A stretch of DNA of 64,000 nt, from assembly GCA_041940025.1 (NCBI GenBank), contig JBGTSY010000012.1:14674-78673 (forward strand), in the 5' to 3' direction. Below, piece by piece: positions 46,290 through 54,390 of the stretch (position 1 is the stretch's first letter; each line of letters begins with the position of its first letter). The position numbers and the translations under genes are program-made. Source of the DNA: UBA5859 sp041940025 (lineage in GTDB: Bacteria > Pseudomonadota > Gammaproteobacteria > UBA5859). The notes beneath the pieces were generated by a model. It saw only the letters and a program-made list of their open reading frames with translations, made no database searches and was not told the origin of the DNA.

Positions 46290-47039
46290 ATGCGCTCTAA
46301 ACTTGTCGTGGCTAATTGGAAAATGCACGGATCTAAAGAGAGTGCGTTGCAGTTAATTGGCGATTTGAAATTGAAAACAGCTACTTTACAGAATGTGGAA
46401 GTGGCGATTTGCGTACCTTACGTCTATTTAGAGTTGGCTCGGCAATCTTTGGCTGGAGGGGGTATCAAACTTGGTGCTCAGAATGTCAATGAGCATGAGC
46501 AAGGCGCCTATACCGGTGAGATATCAGCTAAGATGTTGATGGACTTTAATACGCAATATGTTTTGGTGGGACACTCTGAAAGGCGCGGCCTCTACCATGA
46601 ATCAAATCAACAAATAGCAGAAAAATTTGTTGCTGCCCAGTCTGTTGGACTCATTCCTATCCTGTGTATAGGTGAACATCTGGAGCAACGGCAAAAAGGT
46701 GAGACTGAGCAACTGGTAGAATCGCAACTATCAGCAGTGATTGATGCATGTGGCGCCGAGTGGAAACCGGCAGTCATTGCCTACGAACCCATTTGGGCGA
46801 TAGGAACGGGCCAAACTGCTTCTCCAGAGCAGGCTCAAGAGATCCATCAATTCATTCGCCAACGTTTGGTAGCCATGGTGGGTACTCAGGCGGAGTCTAC
46901 ACCCATTTTGTATGGTGGTAGTGTGAAATCCGATAATGCGGCACAGCTATTCGAAATGGATGATATAGATGGTGGGCTCGTAGGAGGCGCGTCATTGGAT
47001 GCGGTTGAATTCAGTAAAATCTGTCATGCAGCAAGGTGA
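46290..47039 (+). CDS. tpiA: Triosephosphate isomerase
   Basis: TpiA interconverts the triose phosphates of glycolysis. From the ATG at 46290 the protein has 249 residues. It has the catalytic lysine in VVANWKMHGS, His in VLVGHSERR, and the catalytic glutamate in IAYEPIWAIGTG. GAGGGTAGG at 46271-46279 fits this start; an ATG at 46269 would add seven residues and has no binding site. glmM-tpiA-secG is the Pseudomonas order (E. coli lacks tpiA here). Confidence 0.98.
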   Translation: MRSKLVVANWKMHGSKESALQLIGDLKLKTATLQNVEVAICVPYVYLELARQSLAGGGIKLGAQNVNEHEQGAYTGEISAKMLMDFNTQYVLVGHSERRGLYHESNQQIAEKFVAAQSVGLIPILCIGEHLEQRQKGETEQLVESQLSAVIDACGAEWKPAVIAYEPIWAIGTGQTASPEQAQEIHQFIRQRLVAMVGTQAESTPILYGGSVKSDNAAQLFEMDDIDGGLVGGASLDAVEFSKICHAAR

Positions 47040-47045
47040 AATTAA

Positions 47046-47405
47046 GTGCAAGAAGCTTTATTGATAGTTCATGTGTTGATATGCCTGGCCTTAATTGGAT
47101 TGGTGTTATTGCAACAAGGGAAGGGTGCCGATGCAGGCGCTGCGTTCGGCGGTGGCTCATCGCAGTCTCTGTTTGGTAGTCGCGGATCGGCGAATTTTCT
47201 TTCCCGTTCTACTGCTGTCTTGGCGGTGCTCTTTTTTACCACCAGTGTCACCTTGGCGATATTGGCGGTGAATAAGAAAGAGGTGTCCACAAGTGTGATG
47301 CAGCAATCACCGGCAGCCGTGGCGCCAGCGGAAGATACGGAAACGATAATGGATGAAGAGCAACTACCGGAAAATGATTACCCAGAGTTGCCTCCCCTAG
47401 ATTAA
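47046..47405 (+). CDS. secG: Protein-export membrane protein SecG
   Basis: SecG is the small auxiliary subunit of the SecYEG translocon. The 119-residue protein starts at a GTG and has two membrane helices (about residues 3-20 and 54-74). They are separated by the signature LLQQGKGADAGAAFGGGSSQSLFGSRGS. An acidic C-terminal tail follows. A tRNA-Leu gene begins 9 bases after the stop, so both probably share one transcript. Confidence 0.97.
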   Translation: MQEALLIVHVLICLALIGLVLLQQGKGADAGAAFGGGSSQSLFGSRGSANFLSRSTAVLAVLFFTTSVTLAILAVNKKEVSTSVMQQSPAAVAPAEDTETIMDEEQLPENDYPELPPLD

Positions 47406-47414
47406 TTATTTCTA

Positions 47415-47499
47415 GCCGATGTGGTGGAATTGGTAGACACGCTGTCTTGAGGGGGCAGTGGCGCGAGCCGTGCCGGTTCGACTCCGGCCATCGGCACCA
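47415..47499 (+). tRNA. leuU: tRNA-Leu (anticodon GAG)
   Basis: The 85-base gene has the acceptor stem GCCGATG/CATCGGC, the anticodon stem CTGTC/GGCAG around TTGAGGG (anticodon GAG), and the long variable arm expected of a type II tRNA. It also has a T arm with GGTTCGACTCC and an encoded CCA. The secG-leuU position is the same as in E. coli. Confidence 0.96.
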
Positions 47500-47719
47500 T
47501 TCAGTGACTTGTCGACGGTGCGATGAAGCGTTCAACGCATTTGCCAATGACGTGCCTAAAAAGACCATCTATTAGTGGCTCACCGGTTGTGACTTTGCTA
47601 TGTGGGCTCTTATCGGCTGACAAATTCATAGTGGAGCCAGGAAGATCTTTCTGTGCTCTTTTAGATGGTTATAGATATATGTATAATCGGTCTCCCTTTA
47701 CCAAAGGGTAAGTTTCAAG

Positions 47720-47787
47720 CGCGGGGTGGAGCAGTCTGGTAGCTCGTAACCCGAAGGTCGTAGGTTCAAATCCTACCCCCGCAACCA
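47720..47787 (+). tRNA. metY: Initiator tRNA-fMet lacking half of the anticodon arm (probable pseudogene)
   Basis: The gene has all outer hallmarks of initiator tRNA: CGCGGGG/CCCCGC with the C1-A72 mismatch, D arm GAGC/GCTC, T loop TTCAAAT and encoded CCA. After GCTCG, however, the sequence goes directly to TAACCCGAAGG. A normal initiator has GCTCG-TCGGG-CTCATAA-CCCGA. Nine bases are missing, namely the 5' side of the anticodon stem and the first part of the loop with C and A of CAT. The total is 68 instead of 77 bases. As written it cannot initiate at AUG. Position between tRNA-Leu and rimP matches metY of E. coli. Confidence 0.85.
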
Positions 47788-47938
47788 ACCGCTTATTTGC
47801 AGCAAATGTTTGTTTTTTCCTACTTGCCTTCTTGTTTTCAGATGGTGTCCTTTTCCGACAGCAGCTTCAACCAGTTGTCATTGAATCTTTAGGTTGTTTT
47901 TGCTATTCTTCAGGCCAATCCGTGTGGTGTGAAAAGGG

Positions 47939-47958
47939 GCTCCGATTGGGGCTTTTTT
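47939..47958 (+). terminator. Terminator-like hairpin after the tRNA pair
   Basis: GCTCC and GGGGC (one G-T pair) form a stem with a 4-base loop, followed by six T residues. The flanking GAAAAG and CTTTTTTC can also pair. It would end transcripts from the tRNA genes before rimP. Confidence 0.6.
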
Positions 47959-48046
47959 CTCACTTAACGAAAGAATTTTATCGATTTGGCCAATATTTTA
48001 GCGATTGCCTAAATCTTGATAGAGTCGTTTGATGGGTAGGTATTGG

Positions 48047-48069
48047 AGTGGGCTACGAGCCCACTTTTT
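48047..48069 (+). terminator. Attenuator-like terminator just before rimP
   Basis: AGTGGGCT and AGCCCACT form a perfect 8-bp stem around a 3-base loop, followed by five T residues. The stem ends only about 13 bases before the rimP ATG, in the leader of the rimP-nusA-infB operon. The E. coli nusA operon also has leader terminators and is autoregulated by NusA. A similar role here is inferred. Confidence 0.8.
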
Positions 48070-48078
48070 ATTTGCAGT

Positions 48079-48540
48079 ATGCTTAGTACGAAGGAAGCCA
48101 AATTAGCAGAGTTAATTCAACCTGTGGTGACTCATCTAGGTTGCGAATTTGTTGGTTTGGAGTATTTGCCAGCGGGCAAACATTCGTTGCTTCGAGTGTA
48201 CATTGATCATCCTACAGGAGTCACCCTCGATCATTGTGAGTCGGTGAGTCGTCAGTTGAGCAGTCTTCTTGACGTGGAAGATCCCATCCCAGGTCAATAT
48301 CAGTTGGAGGTTTCCTCACCTGGACTGGATCGAATCTTGTTTACCGAGGAGCAGTTTTCTGCCCATCAGGGTCAAGAGGTGGCATTGAAGTTGGTACATC
48401 CGCTAAATGGTCAACGAAATTTTAAGGGTCAGATTGAGGATGTAGAGGGTAGAAATATTTGTATTCGTACCGTTGATGAGCAGCTTTTAACATTGACACT
48501 ACAGGAAATAGATAAAGCCAGATTGATTCCGCAACTCTAA
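48079..48540 (+). CDS. rimP: Ribosome maturation factor RimP
   Basis: RimP assists 30S subunit assembly. From the ATG at 48079 the protein has 153 residues. It has the start MLSTKEAKLAELIQPVVTHLG, the signature LRVYIDHPTGVTLDHCESVSRQLSSLLD and SSPGLDRILFTEEQF. A TTG at 48043 would lie before the terminator stem and add 12 unrelated residues. No clear ribosome binding site is present, which together with the upstream terminator suggests control at this point. Confidence 0.96.
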   Translation: MLSTKEAKLAELIQPVVTHLGCEFVGLEYLPAGKHSLLRVYIDHPTGVTLDHCESVSRQLSSLLDVEDPIPGQYQLEVSSPGLDRILFTEEQFSAHQGQEVALKLVHPLNGQRNFKGQIEDVEGRNICIRTVDEQLLTLTLQEIDKARLIPQL

Positions 48541-48577
48541 TCAAAGCGTAACGGATATTACGAGGCAGGCAATTAAG

Positions 48578-50083
48578 ATGAACAAAGAAATACTATTGGT
48601 AGTAGACGCGGTTTCAAATGAAAAAGGCGTGGCTAAGGATGTCATCTTTGAAGCGATAGAGTTGGCGCTTGCCACCGCCACAAAGAAAAAACATGGCGGT
48701 GATATCGAAGTGCGTGTGGATATCGATCGCACGGACGGCTCTTATGAGACCTTTCGCGTGTGGGAGGTGATCGGTGACGATCAAGAGCTTGAGCGTCCCC
48801 ATGCACAACTCTATCTGGATCAAGCAGAAGAACGAAAAGCGGATGTGCAATTGGGTGAAGTAATAGAAGAGCCGATGGAATCCGTGGCGTTTGGACGCAT
48901 CGCCGCGCAAATAGCAAAACAAGTTATTGTGCAAAAAGTTCGGGAGGCCGAACGTGCGCTGGTTGTGGATGCTTTCAAAGACCGTGTTGGAGAGTTAGTG
49001 TCAGGTGTGGTCAAGAAAGTGGAGCGAGGCAATATTATTCTTGACTTAGGGCGCAACGCCGAGGCGGTGATTTTGCGTGACGATCTGATCCCCAAAGACG
49101 CTTTTCGCAATGGGGATCGAGTTCGTGGGATCCTTTATGACGTGCGCTCAGATACCCGTGGACCGCAATTATTTATCTCTCGTCGTGTGCCAGAAATGTT
49201 AATCGAACTGTTTAAGATTGAGGTACCGGAAGTTGGTGACGGCGTCATTGAACTCAAGGGTGCTGCACGGGACCCTGGTTCGCGAGCGAAGATTGCAGTT
49301 CTATCGAAGGATCAACGTATTGATCCGGTGGGTGCCTGTGTGGGGATGCGTGGCTCCCGCGTGCAAACGGTAACGGGTGAAATCGCAGGAGAGCGAATCG
49401 ATATCGTCTTGTGGGATGATGATCCTGTGCGTTTTGTTATTAATGCCATGGCACCAGCCGAGGTCAGTTCGGTGGTTGTGGACGAAGATCTGCATGCGAT
49501 GGACATTGCGGTTTCTGAAGATCAGTTATCTCAAGCAATCGGGCGCAATGGGCAGAATGTTCGTTTAGCCAGCGAGTTGACGGGTTGGGAATTAAACGTC
49601 ATGTCTGACGATGACGCAGCGCAGAAGACAGAGGCTGAATCGGAAAAATTCATCCAGCTATTTATGAAAGAGTTAGATGTGGATGAAGAGGTGGCCGCCA
49701 TCCTGGTACAAGAAGGGTTCACCTCGCTGGAAGAAGTCGCCTATGTGCCGACGCAAGAATTTTTGTCAATCGAAGAGTTCGACGAGGCTATTGTCGAAGA
49801 ATTACGCAACCGAGCTAAGGATGTGCTGCTGACAAAGGCTATCACCGAGCAAGTTTCTGCACCTGAGGGTTTAGAACAGGAGGTGATAGACATGGAGGGC
49901 GTGACGCAAGAGTTGGCAAAGGAATTTGTTGCACATGAAATTTTAACCATGGAAGATTTGGCCGAACAGTCAGTTGATGAACTGATGGAAATTGAGGGCA
50001 TGAATGAGGAGCTTGCTGCAGAGTTAATTATGCGTGCGCGAGAGCCTTGGTTTAAAGATCAGGCTACTGAATCGGCGAGTTGA
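48578..50083 (+). CDS. nusA: Transcription termination/antitermination factor NusA
   Basis: NusA binds RNA polymerase and nascent RNA. The 501-residue protein has the N-terminal polymerase-binding domain (MNKEILLVVDAVSNEKGV), an S1 domain near residues 135-200 (GELVSGVVKKVERGNIILDLG), and two KH domains (GACVGMRGSRVQTV and LSQAIGRNGQNVRLAS). Two acidic C-terminal repeats follow, typical of gammaproteobacterial NusA. It lies in rimP-nusA-infB. Confidence 0.98.
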   Translation: MNKEILLVVDAVSNEKGVAKDVIFEAIELALATATKKKHGGDIEVRVDIDRTDGSYETFRVWEVIGDDQELERPHAQLYLDQAEERKADVQLGEVIEEPMESVAFGRIAAQIAKQVIVQKVREAERALVVDAFKDRVGELVSGVVKKVERGNIILDLGRNAEAVILRDDLIPKDAFRNGDRVRGILYDVRSDTRGPQLFISRRVPEMLIELFKIEVPEVGDGVIELKGAARDPGSRAKIAVLSKDQRIDPVGACVGMRGSRVQTVTGEIAGERIDIVLWDDDPVRFVINAMAPAEVSSVVVDEDLHAMDIAVSEDQLSQAIGRNGQNVRLASELTGWELNVMSDDDAAQKTEAESEKFIQLFMKELDVDEEVAAILVQEGFTSLEEVAYVPTQEFLSIEEFDEAIVEELRNRAKDVLLTKAITEQVSAPEGLEQEVIDMEGVTQELAKEFVAHEILTMEDLAEQSVDELMEIEGMNEELAAELIMRAREPWFKDQATESAS

Positions 50084-50099
50084 TTCATAGGGGAACTAA

Positions 50100-52721
50100 A
50101 TGTCGGAAGTCACAGTTAAAGAGCTGGCCAATACGGTAGGGGTCCCGCCGGATCGTTTGCTATCGCAGCTTAAAGAAGCCGGCATCGTCCTCTCAGGTGC
50201 AGACGATTTGGTGAGTGATGATGCAAAGAAAGTGTTGTTGGATCATTTACGAAGTGGAAAACCCGCAGCAACAAAAGTCGCGTCGAATGGTGAAAGTACA
50301 CCTGAGGAGACAGAGCAGAGTCCGCGAAAAATTACCTTAAGACGTAAAAGTGTGGGAGAGCTGAAATTACCCGGCTCCCGGGGACAGACGAAAACCGTTA
50401 ATGTTGAAGTGCGCAAGAAGCGCACTTACGTGAAACGCAGTGTCATCGAAGCAGTTGAGGAAGAAAAACGTAAAGAAGAGGCAAAACAAGAAGAGGAGCT
50501 TCCGAGCCCAGAAACTGCAGCCCAGGTAGAAGAACAAGACCAGGTATTAACAGACACCATAGAAGCGGCTTCCGAGGAGGAAACCGTATCCGAAAAGGAA
50601 GATCAACAGGCCGTTGCGCTGGCGGATGACATTCCTGAGGCAATCACTCAACCCGCGGCTGAGGAGGCGAAGGAAGTTGCGCTAGAAGCCAAAGAAGCTG
50701 CTGCGGACGAAATCGCTCAAGTTGACACTTCTGCCGTAACGGAAGAAAAAGTAGTTGAACCGACTCGACGCCAAGATGCGCCGAAAAAGGAGACTGCGAA
50801 AAGGGGACGCGGCGATCGACAAAGATTCGATAAATATGAACGAGAAGATCGGAAAGAGTTACATGTACCTGAAGGCAAGGGCGCTAAACGAAAGAAAAAA
50901 ACGAGAACGGCTCCCACACCTTCTATTTCTCTCTCTGAGCAACATGGATTTGAAAAACCTACTGCCCCTGTCATTCGTGAAGTGACCATACCTGAAACCG
51001 TGACGGTGGGAGAGTTGTCGCAGAAATTGTCCGTTAAAGCAGCAGAGGTGATCAAGGTACTGATGAATCTCGGTACCATGGCAACTATCAACCAAGTGCT
51101 CGATCAGGATACCGCAGTGTTGGTGGTAGAGGAGTTGGGACATATCGCTAAACCCATTAGTGATACTGCTATGGAAGAAGCCATCGTTCGCACAGAACTG
51201 GAAGGTGAAAAAGAGATTAGACCGCCAGTTGTGACCATTATGGGACACGTGGATCATGGTAAAACATCGCTGCTAGATTACATTCGAAAAACGCGCGTGG
51301 CTGCGGGTGAAGCAGGAGGCATCACTCAACACATAGGCGCCTATTTTGTGAAGACGGATCAAGGTGGCATCACCTTCCTGGATACACCGGGACACGCGGC
51401 CTTTACTGCGATGCGTGCACGGGGTGCTCAAGTAACTGATATTGTTGTACTAGTGGTTGCCGCTGATGATGGCGCCATGCCGCAAACCATTGAAGCGGTG
51501 CAACACGCCAAGGCTGCCAACGTGCCCTTAATCGTGGCGGTGAATAAAATAGATAAAGAAAACGCCGATCCCGATAGGGTGAAAGGGGATTTATCGAACC
51601 ACGATGTGATTCCTGAAGATTGGGGCGGGGACACCCAGTTTGTGTCGGTATCCGCATTGACTGGTGAAGGTGTGGATGTGTTGCTTGAAGCGATCGCGCT
51701 GCAAGCAGAAATTTTAGAATTAAAAGCGGTTTCTAAAGGTGCTGGTAAAGGATTCATTATTGAATCTAGACTGGACAAAGGTCGCGGCCCGGTTGCGACG
51801 GTATTGGTACAAGAAGGATCCTTGGCACAGGGAGATATGTTATTGGCTGGCCAGGAGTATGGCAGAGTCAGAGCCCTATTTGATGAGCATGGACAGTCTG
51901 TAAAACAGGTAGGTCCCTCAATGGCGGTTGAGGTTTTGGGTTTATCTGGGACGCCGCAAGCAGGGGATGAAGTCCAAGTTGTGGAAGATGAACGGACCGC
52001 CCGTGAAATTGCTGAACTACGTCAAAGCCGTTCTCGGGAGCGCAAGTTTGCCCGCCAACAAGCGGCAAAATTGGATCAGATGTTTTCTAAGATGGAGTCT
52101 GGTGAGCGTCAAATTTTAAACTTAATCATTAAAGCGGACGTACAAGGTTCAGTGGAGGCATTGCAAGATGCCTTGACAAAATTGGCTAATGACGAAGTAG
52201 CGGTGAATGTCGTGGCATCCGGAACCGGTGGTATTAATGAGTCTGAGGTGAATTTGGCGTTAGCATCAGATGCAATTATTATCGGATTTAATGTACGGGC
52301 CGATTCCAGTGCAAAACAGCTTGCTCAGCGGGAAGATGTGGAAATCCGCTACTACAGTGTTGTATACGATGCCATAGATCAGGTGAAACAAGCCCTGACC
52401 GGTATGCTGAAACCTAAGTTCCAAGAAAATCTTGTTGGCCTTGCGGAGGTTCGAGATGTTTTCCGATCGTCCGTATTGGGTTCGATAGCAGGGTGTATGG
52501 TGATCGAAGGCACGGTGTATCGCAATAAACCTATTAGGGTGTTGCGGGACAATGTGGTGATCTATGAAGGGGAGCTCGAATCATTAAGGCGTTTTAAAGA
52601 AGATGTGGCGGAAGTTCGTTCCGGCACTGAATGTGGTATCGGCGTGAAAAACTACAATGACGTGAAGTCTGGAGATCAAATCGAAGTGTACGACCGGGTG
52701 GAAATCGCTCCTTCAATTTGA
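50100..52721 (+). CDS. infB: Translation initiation factor IF-2
   Basis: IF-2 is the GTPase that places fMet-tRNA on the 30S subunit. The 873-residue protein has an N-terminal IF2N domain (VKELANTVGVPPDRLLSQLKEAG), a long charged Glu/Lys/Ala-rich linker (residues about 60-280), a second IF2N-type segment, and the G domain from about residue 380. G-domain motifs are GHVDHGKTS, DTPGHAAF and NKID. Domains II-IV complete the protein. It follows nusA after 16 bases. Confidence 0.99.
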   Translation: MSEVTVKELANTVGVPPDRLLSQLKEAGIVLSGADDLVSDDAKKVLLDHLRSGKPAATKVASNGESTPEETEQSPRKITLRRKSVGELKLPGSRGQTKTVNVEVRKKRTYVKRSVIEAVEEEKRKEEAKQEEELPSPETAAQVEEQDQVLTDTIEAASEEETVSEKEDQQAVALADDIPEAITQPAAEEAKEVALEAKEAAADEIAQVDTSAVTEEKVVEPTRRQDAPKKETAKRGRGDRQRFDKYEREDRKELHVPEGKGAKRKKKTRTAPTPSISLSEQHGFEKPTAPVIREVTIPETVTVGELSQKLSVKAAEVIKVLMNLGTMATINQVLDQDTAVLVVEELGHIAKPISDTAMEEAIVRTELEGEKEIRPPVVTIMGHVDHGKTSLLDYIRKTRVAAGEAGGITQHIGAYFVKTDQGGITFLDTPGHAAFTAMRARGAQVTDIVVLVVAADDGAMPQTIEAVQHAKAANVPLIVAVNKIDKENADPDRVKGDLSNHDVIPEDWGGDTQFVSVSALTGEGVDVLLEAIALQAEILELKAVSKGAGKGFIIESRLDKGRGPVATVLVQEGSLAQGDMLLAGQEYGRVRALFDEHGQSVKQVGPSMAVEVLGLSGTPQAGDEVQVVEDERTAREIAELRQSRSRERKFARQQAAKLDQMFSKMESGERQILNLIIKADVQGSVEALQDALTKLANDEVAVNVVASGTGGINESEVNLALASDAIIIGFNVRADSSAKQLAQREDVEIRYYSVVYDAIDQVKQALTGMLKPKFQENLVGLAEVRDVFRSSVLGSIAGCMVIEGTVYRNKPIRVLRDNVVIYEGELESLRRFKEDVAEVRSGTECGIGVKNYNDVKSGDQIEVYDRVEIAPSI

Positions 52722-52733
52722 GGATTTACATCG

Positions 52734-53099
52734 ATGCCAAGAGAATTTAATCGGACCAGAAGAGTGAATGAGCAGATCAAGCGAGAGCTGGCGCAAATCA
52801 TTCAGCTAGAGCTTAAAGATCCGCGTTTAGGTATGGTGACAGTCGCTGCTGTAGAAACAACTCGGGATCTGAACCATGCCACTGTTTATGTTACTGTTTT
52901 TGGTGTTGATTCCACACAACAGGCCGTTTTTTTACTGAATGAGGCGTGCGGCTATATTCGTAACGAGTTGGCGAAGCGCGTACACATGCGAACCATACCG
53001 GCGATGAACTTTGTATTTGATGAGTCCATAGCACGGGGAAATCGCGTCCGCGAGTTAATCGATCAAACAAATATTCAATCAGAAAACGAAACTAATTAA
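52734..53099 (+). CDS. rbfA: Ribosome-binding factor A
   Basis: RbfA matures the 5' end of 16S rRNA on the 30S subunit. The 121-residue protein begins PREFNRTRRVNEQIKRELAQIIQLELKDPR and has the KH-like segment ATVYVTVFGVD with RTIPAMNFVFDESI near the end. It lies 12 bases after infB and 9 bases before truB. Confidence 0.97.
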   Translation: MPREFNRTRRVNEQIKRELAQIIQLELKDPRLGMVTVAAVETTRDLNHATVYVTVFGVDSTQQAVFLLNEACGYIRNELAKRVHMRTIPAMNFVFDESIARGNRVRELIDQTNIQSENETN

Positions 53100-53108
53100 G
53101 GGTATTAG

Positions 53109-54029
53109 GTGGTCAGAAAACGTCGTCAATCCGGCCGAGATTTAACAGGTGTATTCCTGTTGGACAAGCCCTCAGGCATGACGTCAAATGCTGCCTTGCA
53201 GCGAGTTAAACGTTTGTTTCATGCGCAGAAAGCAGGACATACCGGGAGTTTAGATCCCCTTGCCAATGGTTTGCTGCCCATTTGTTTTGGTGAGGCGACT
53301 AAGTTTTCAGGGTTCTTGTTAGAAGCAGATAAAGAGTACGAAACCACAGTGAAATTGGGTGTCAAAACCAATAGTGGTGACGCCGCTGGGGAAGTCATTG
53401 AGGAACGTGCGGTTGGAAATTATTCAATAGCAGCTATTGAAGCCGTGCTAAATGGATTTCGTGGCGAGATCCAACAAGTTCCTTCAATGTTTTCGGCAAT
53501 TAAACAGAATGGCCAGAGATTATATAAGTTGGCCCATAAGGGGATTGAGGTAGAACGTGAGCCTCGTACCGTTCAAATTTATGAATTGTCCTTAATCTCC
53601 TTTCAATCGGAATTGCTGTATTTAAAGGCATGTTGTTCCAAGGGCACTTATATTCGTACATTAGTTGAAGACATTGGTGAGGGTCTCGGTTGTGGTGCCC
53701 ACGTATTAAATTTATGTCGAAACAAAGTAGGTGCCTTTAGTCTGAAACAGGCAACCAGTTTAGACGAATTAGAATCTATGAAAGATTCAGGCAACAGTTT
53801 AGATCCCCTATTGTTGCCAATGGAGAGTGCATTGATAGATTGGCCGGATATTCGATTGTCTGAGCATAGTGCATTTTTCTTGCGACAAGGACAGCCTGTG
53901 GTGGTGCCTCATGCGCCTACGGAAGGCTGGGTTCGTCTTTATCAAGGTGCGCAAAATTTTATTGGTGTGGGGAAAATTTTAGATGATGGACGGGTGGCTC
54001 CTAAAAGGCTGGTTAGCCTGGCGAGTTAG
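53109..54029 (+). CDS. truB: tRNA pseudouridine(55) synthase
   Basis: TruB makes the invariant pseudouridine of the tRNA T loop. The 306-residue protein starts at a GTG with AGGG upstream and has GVFLLDKPSGMTSN and the catalytic aspartate in KAGHTGSLDPLANGLLP. CSKGTYIRTLVEDIGEGLG and a C-terminal PUA-like domain follow. The order rbfA-truB-rpsO-pnp is conserved. Confidence 0.98.
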   Translation: MVRKRRQSGRDLTGVFLLDKPSGMTSNAALQRVKRLFHAQKAGHTGSLDPLANGLLPICFGEATKFSGFLLEADKEYETTVKLGVKTNSGDAAGEVIEERAVGNYSIAAIEAVLNGFRGEIQQVPSMFSAIKQNGQRLYKLAHKGIEVEREPRTVQIYELSLISFQSELLYLKACCSKGTYIRTLVEDIGEGLGCGAHVLNLCRNKVGAFSLKQATSLDELESMKDSGNSLDPLLLPMESALIDWPDIRLSEHSAFFLRQGQPVVVPHAPTEGWVRLYQGAQNFIGVGKILDDGRVAPKRLVSLAS

Positions 54030-54090
54030 GTGTTCAGGATGAATTTTACAAAATGTGTTGATGGCACATTGAGAGATTAGGAGAAAATGA

Positions 54091-54360
54091 ATGGCGTTAT
54101 CTAGCGTTGAAAAAAACACAATTATTGAACAATTTGGTCGTAACGAAAATGACACGGGATCAACGGAAGTACAGATCGCATTGTTAACGGCCAATATAGA
54201 AAAGTTGTCCACACACTTTCAATCCCATAAAAAAGATAATCATTCTCGTCGTGGTTTGCTGCGTATGGTCAATCAAAGGCGTAAACTTCTGGATTATCTG
54301 AAAAGTCGTGATACCGACAGGTATCGCGATACCATTCAAAGACTAGGTTTACGTAAATAA
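54091..54360 (+). CDS. rpsO: 30S ribosomal protein S15
   Basis: S15 is an early 16S rRNA-binding protein of the 30S platform. The 89-residue length is exact for the family, and the motifs TGSTEVQIALLTANIEKL, HKKDNHSRRGLL and RRKLLDYLK are present. GGAG lies 7-8 bases before the ATG. Confidence 0.99.
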   Translation: MALSSVEKNTIIEQFGRNENDTGSTEVQIALLTANIEKLSTHFQSHKKDNHSRRGLLRMVNQRRKLLDYLKSRDTDRYRDTIQRLGLRK

Positions 54361-54390
54361 TCCGATAGCTAATTGAGAGGGAGCCAACAA

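Noticed and set aside
47832..48032. 66-codon frame between tRNA-fMet and rimP
   Set aside because: It spans a terminator hairpin and has no binding site or similarity; this is a leader region.
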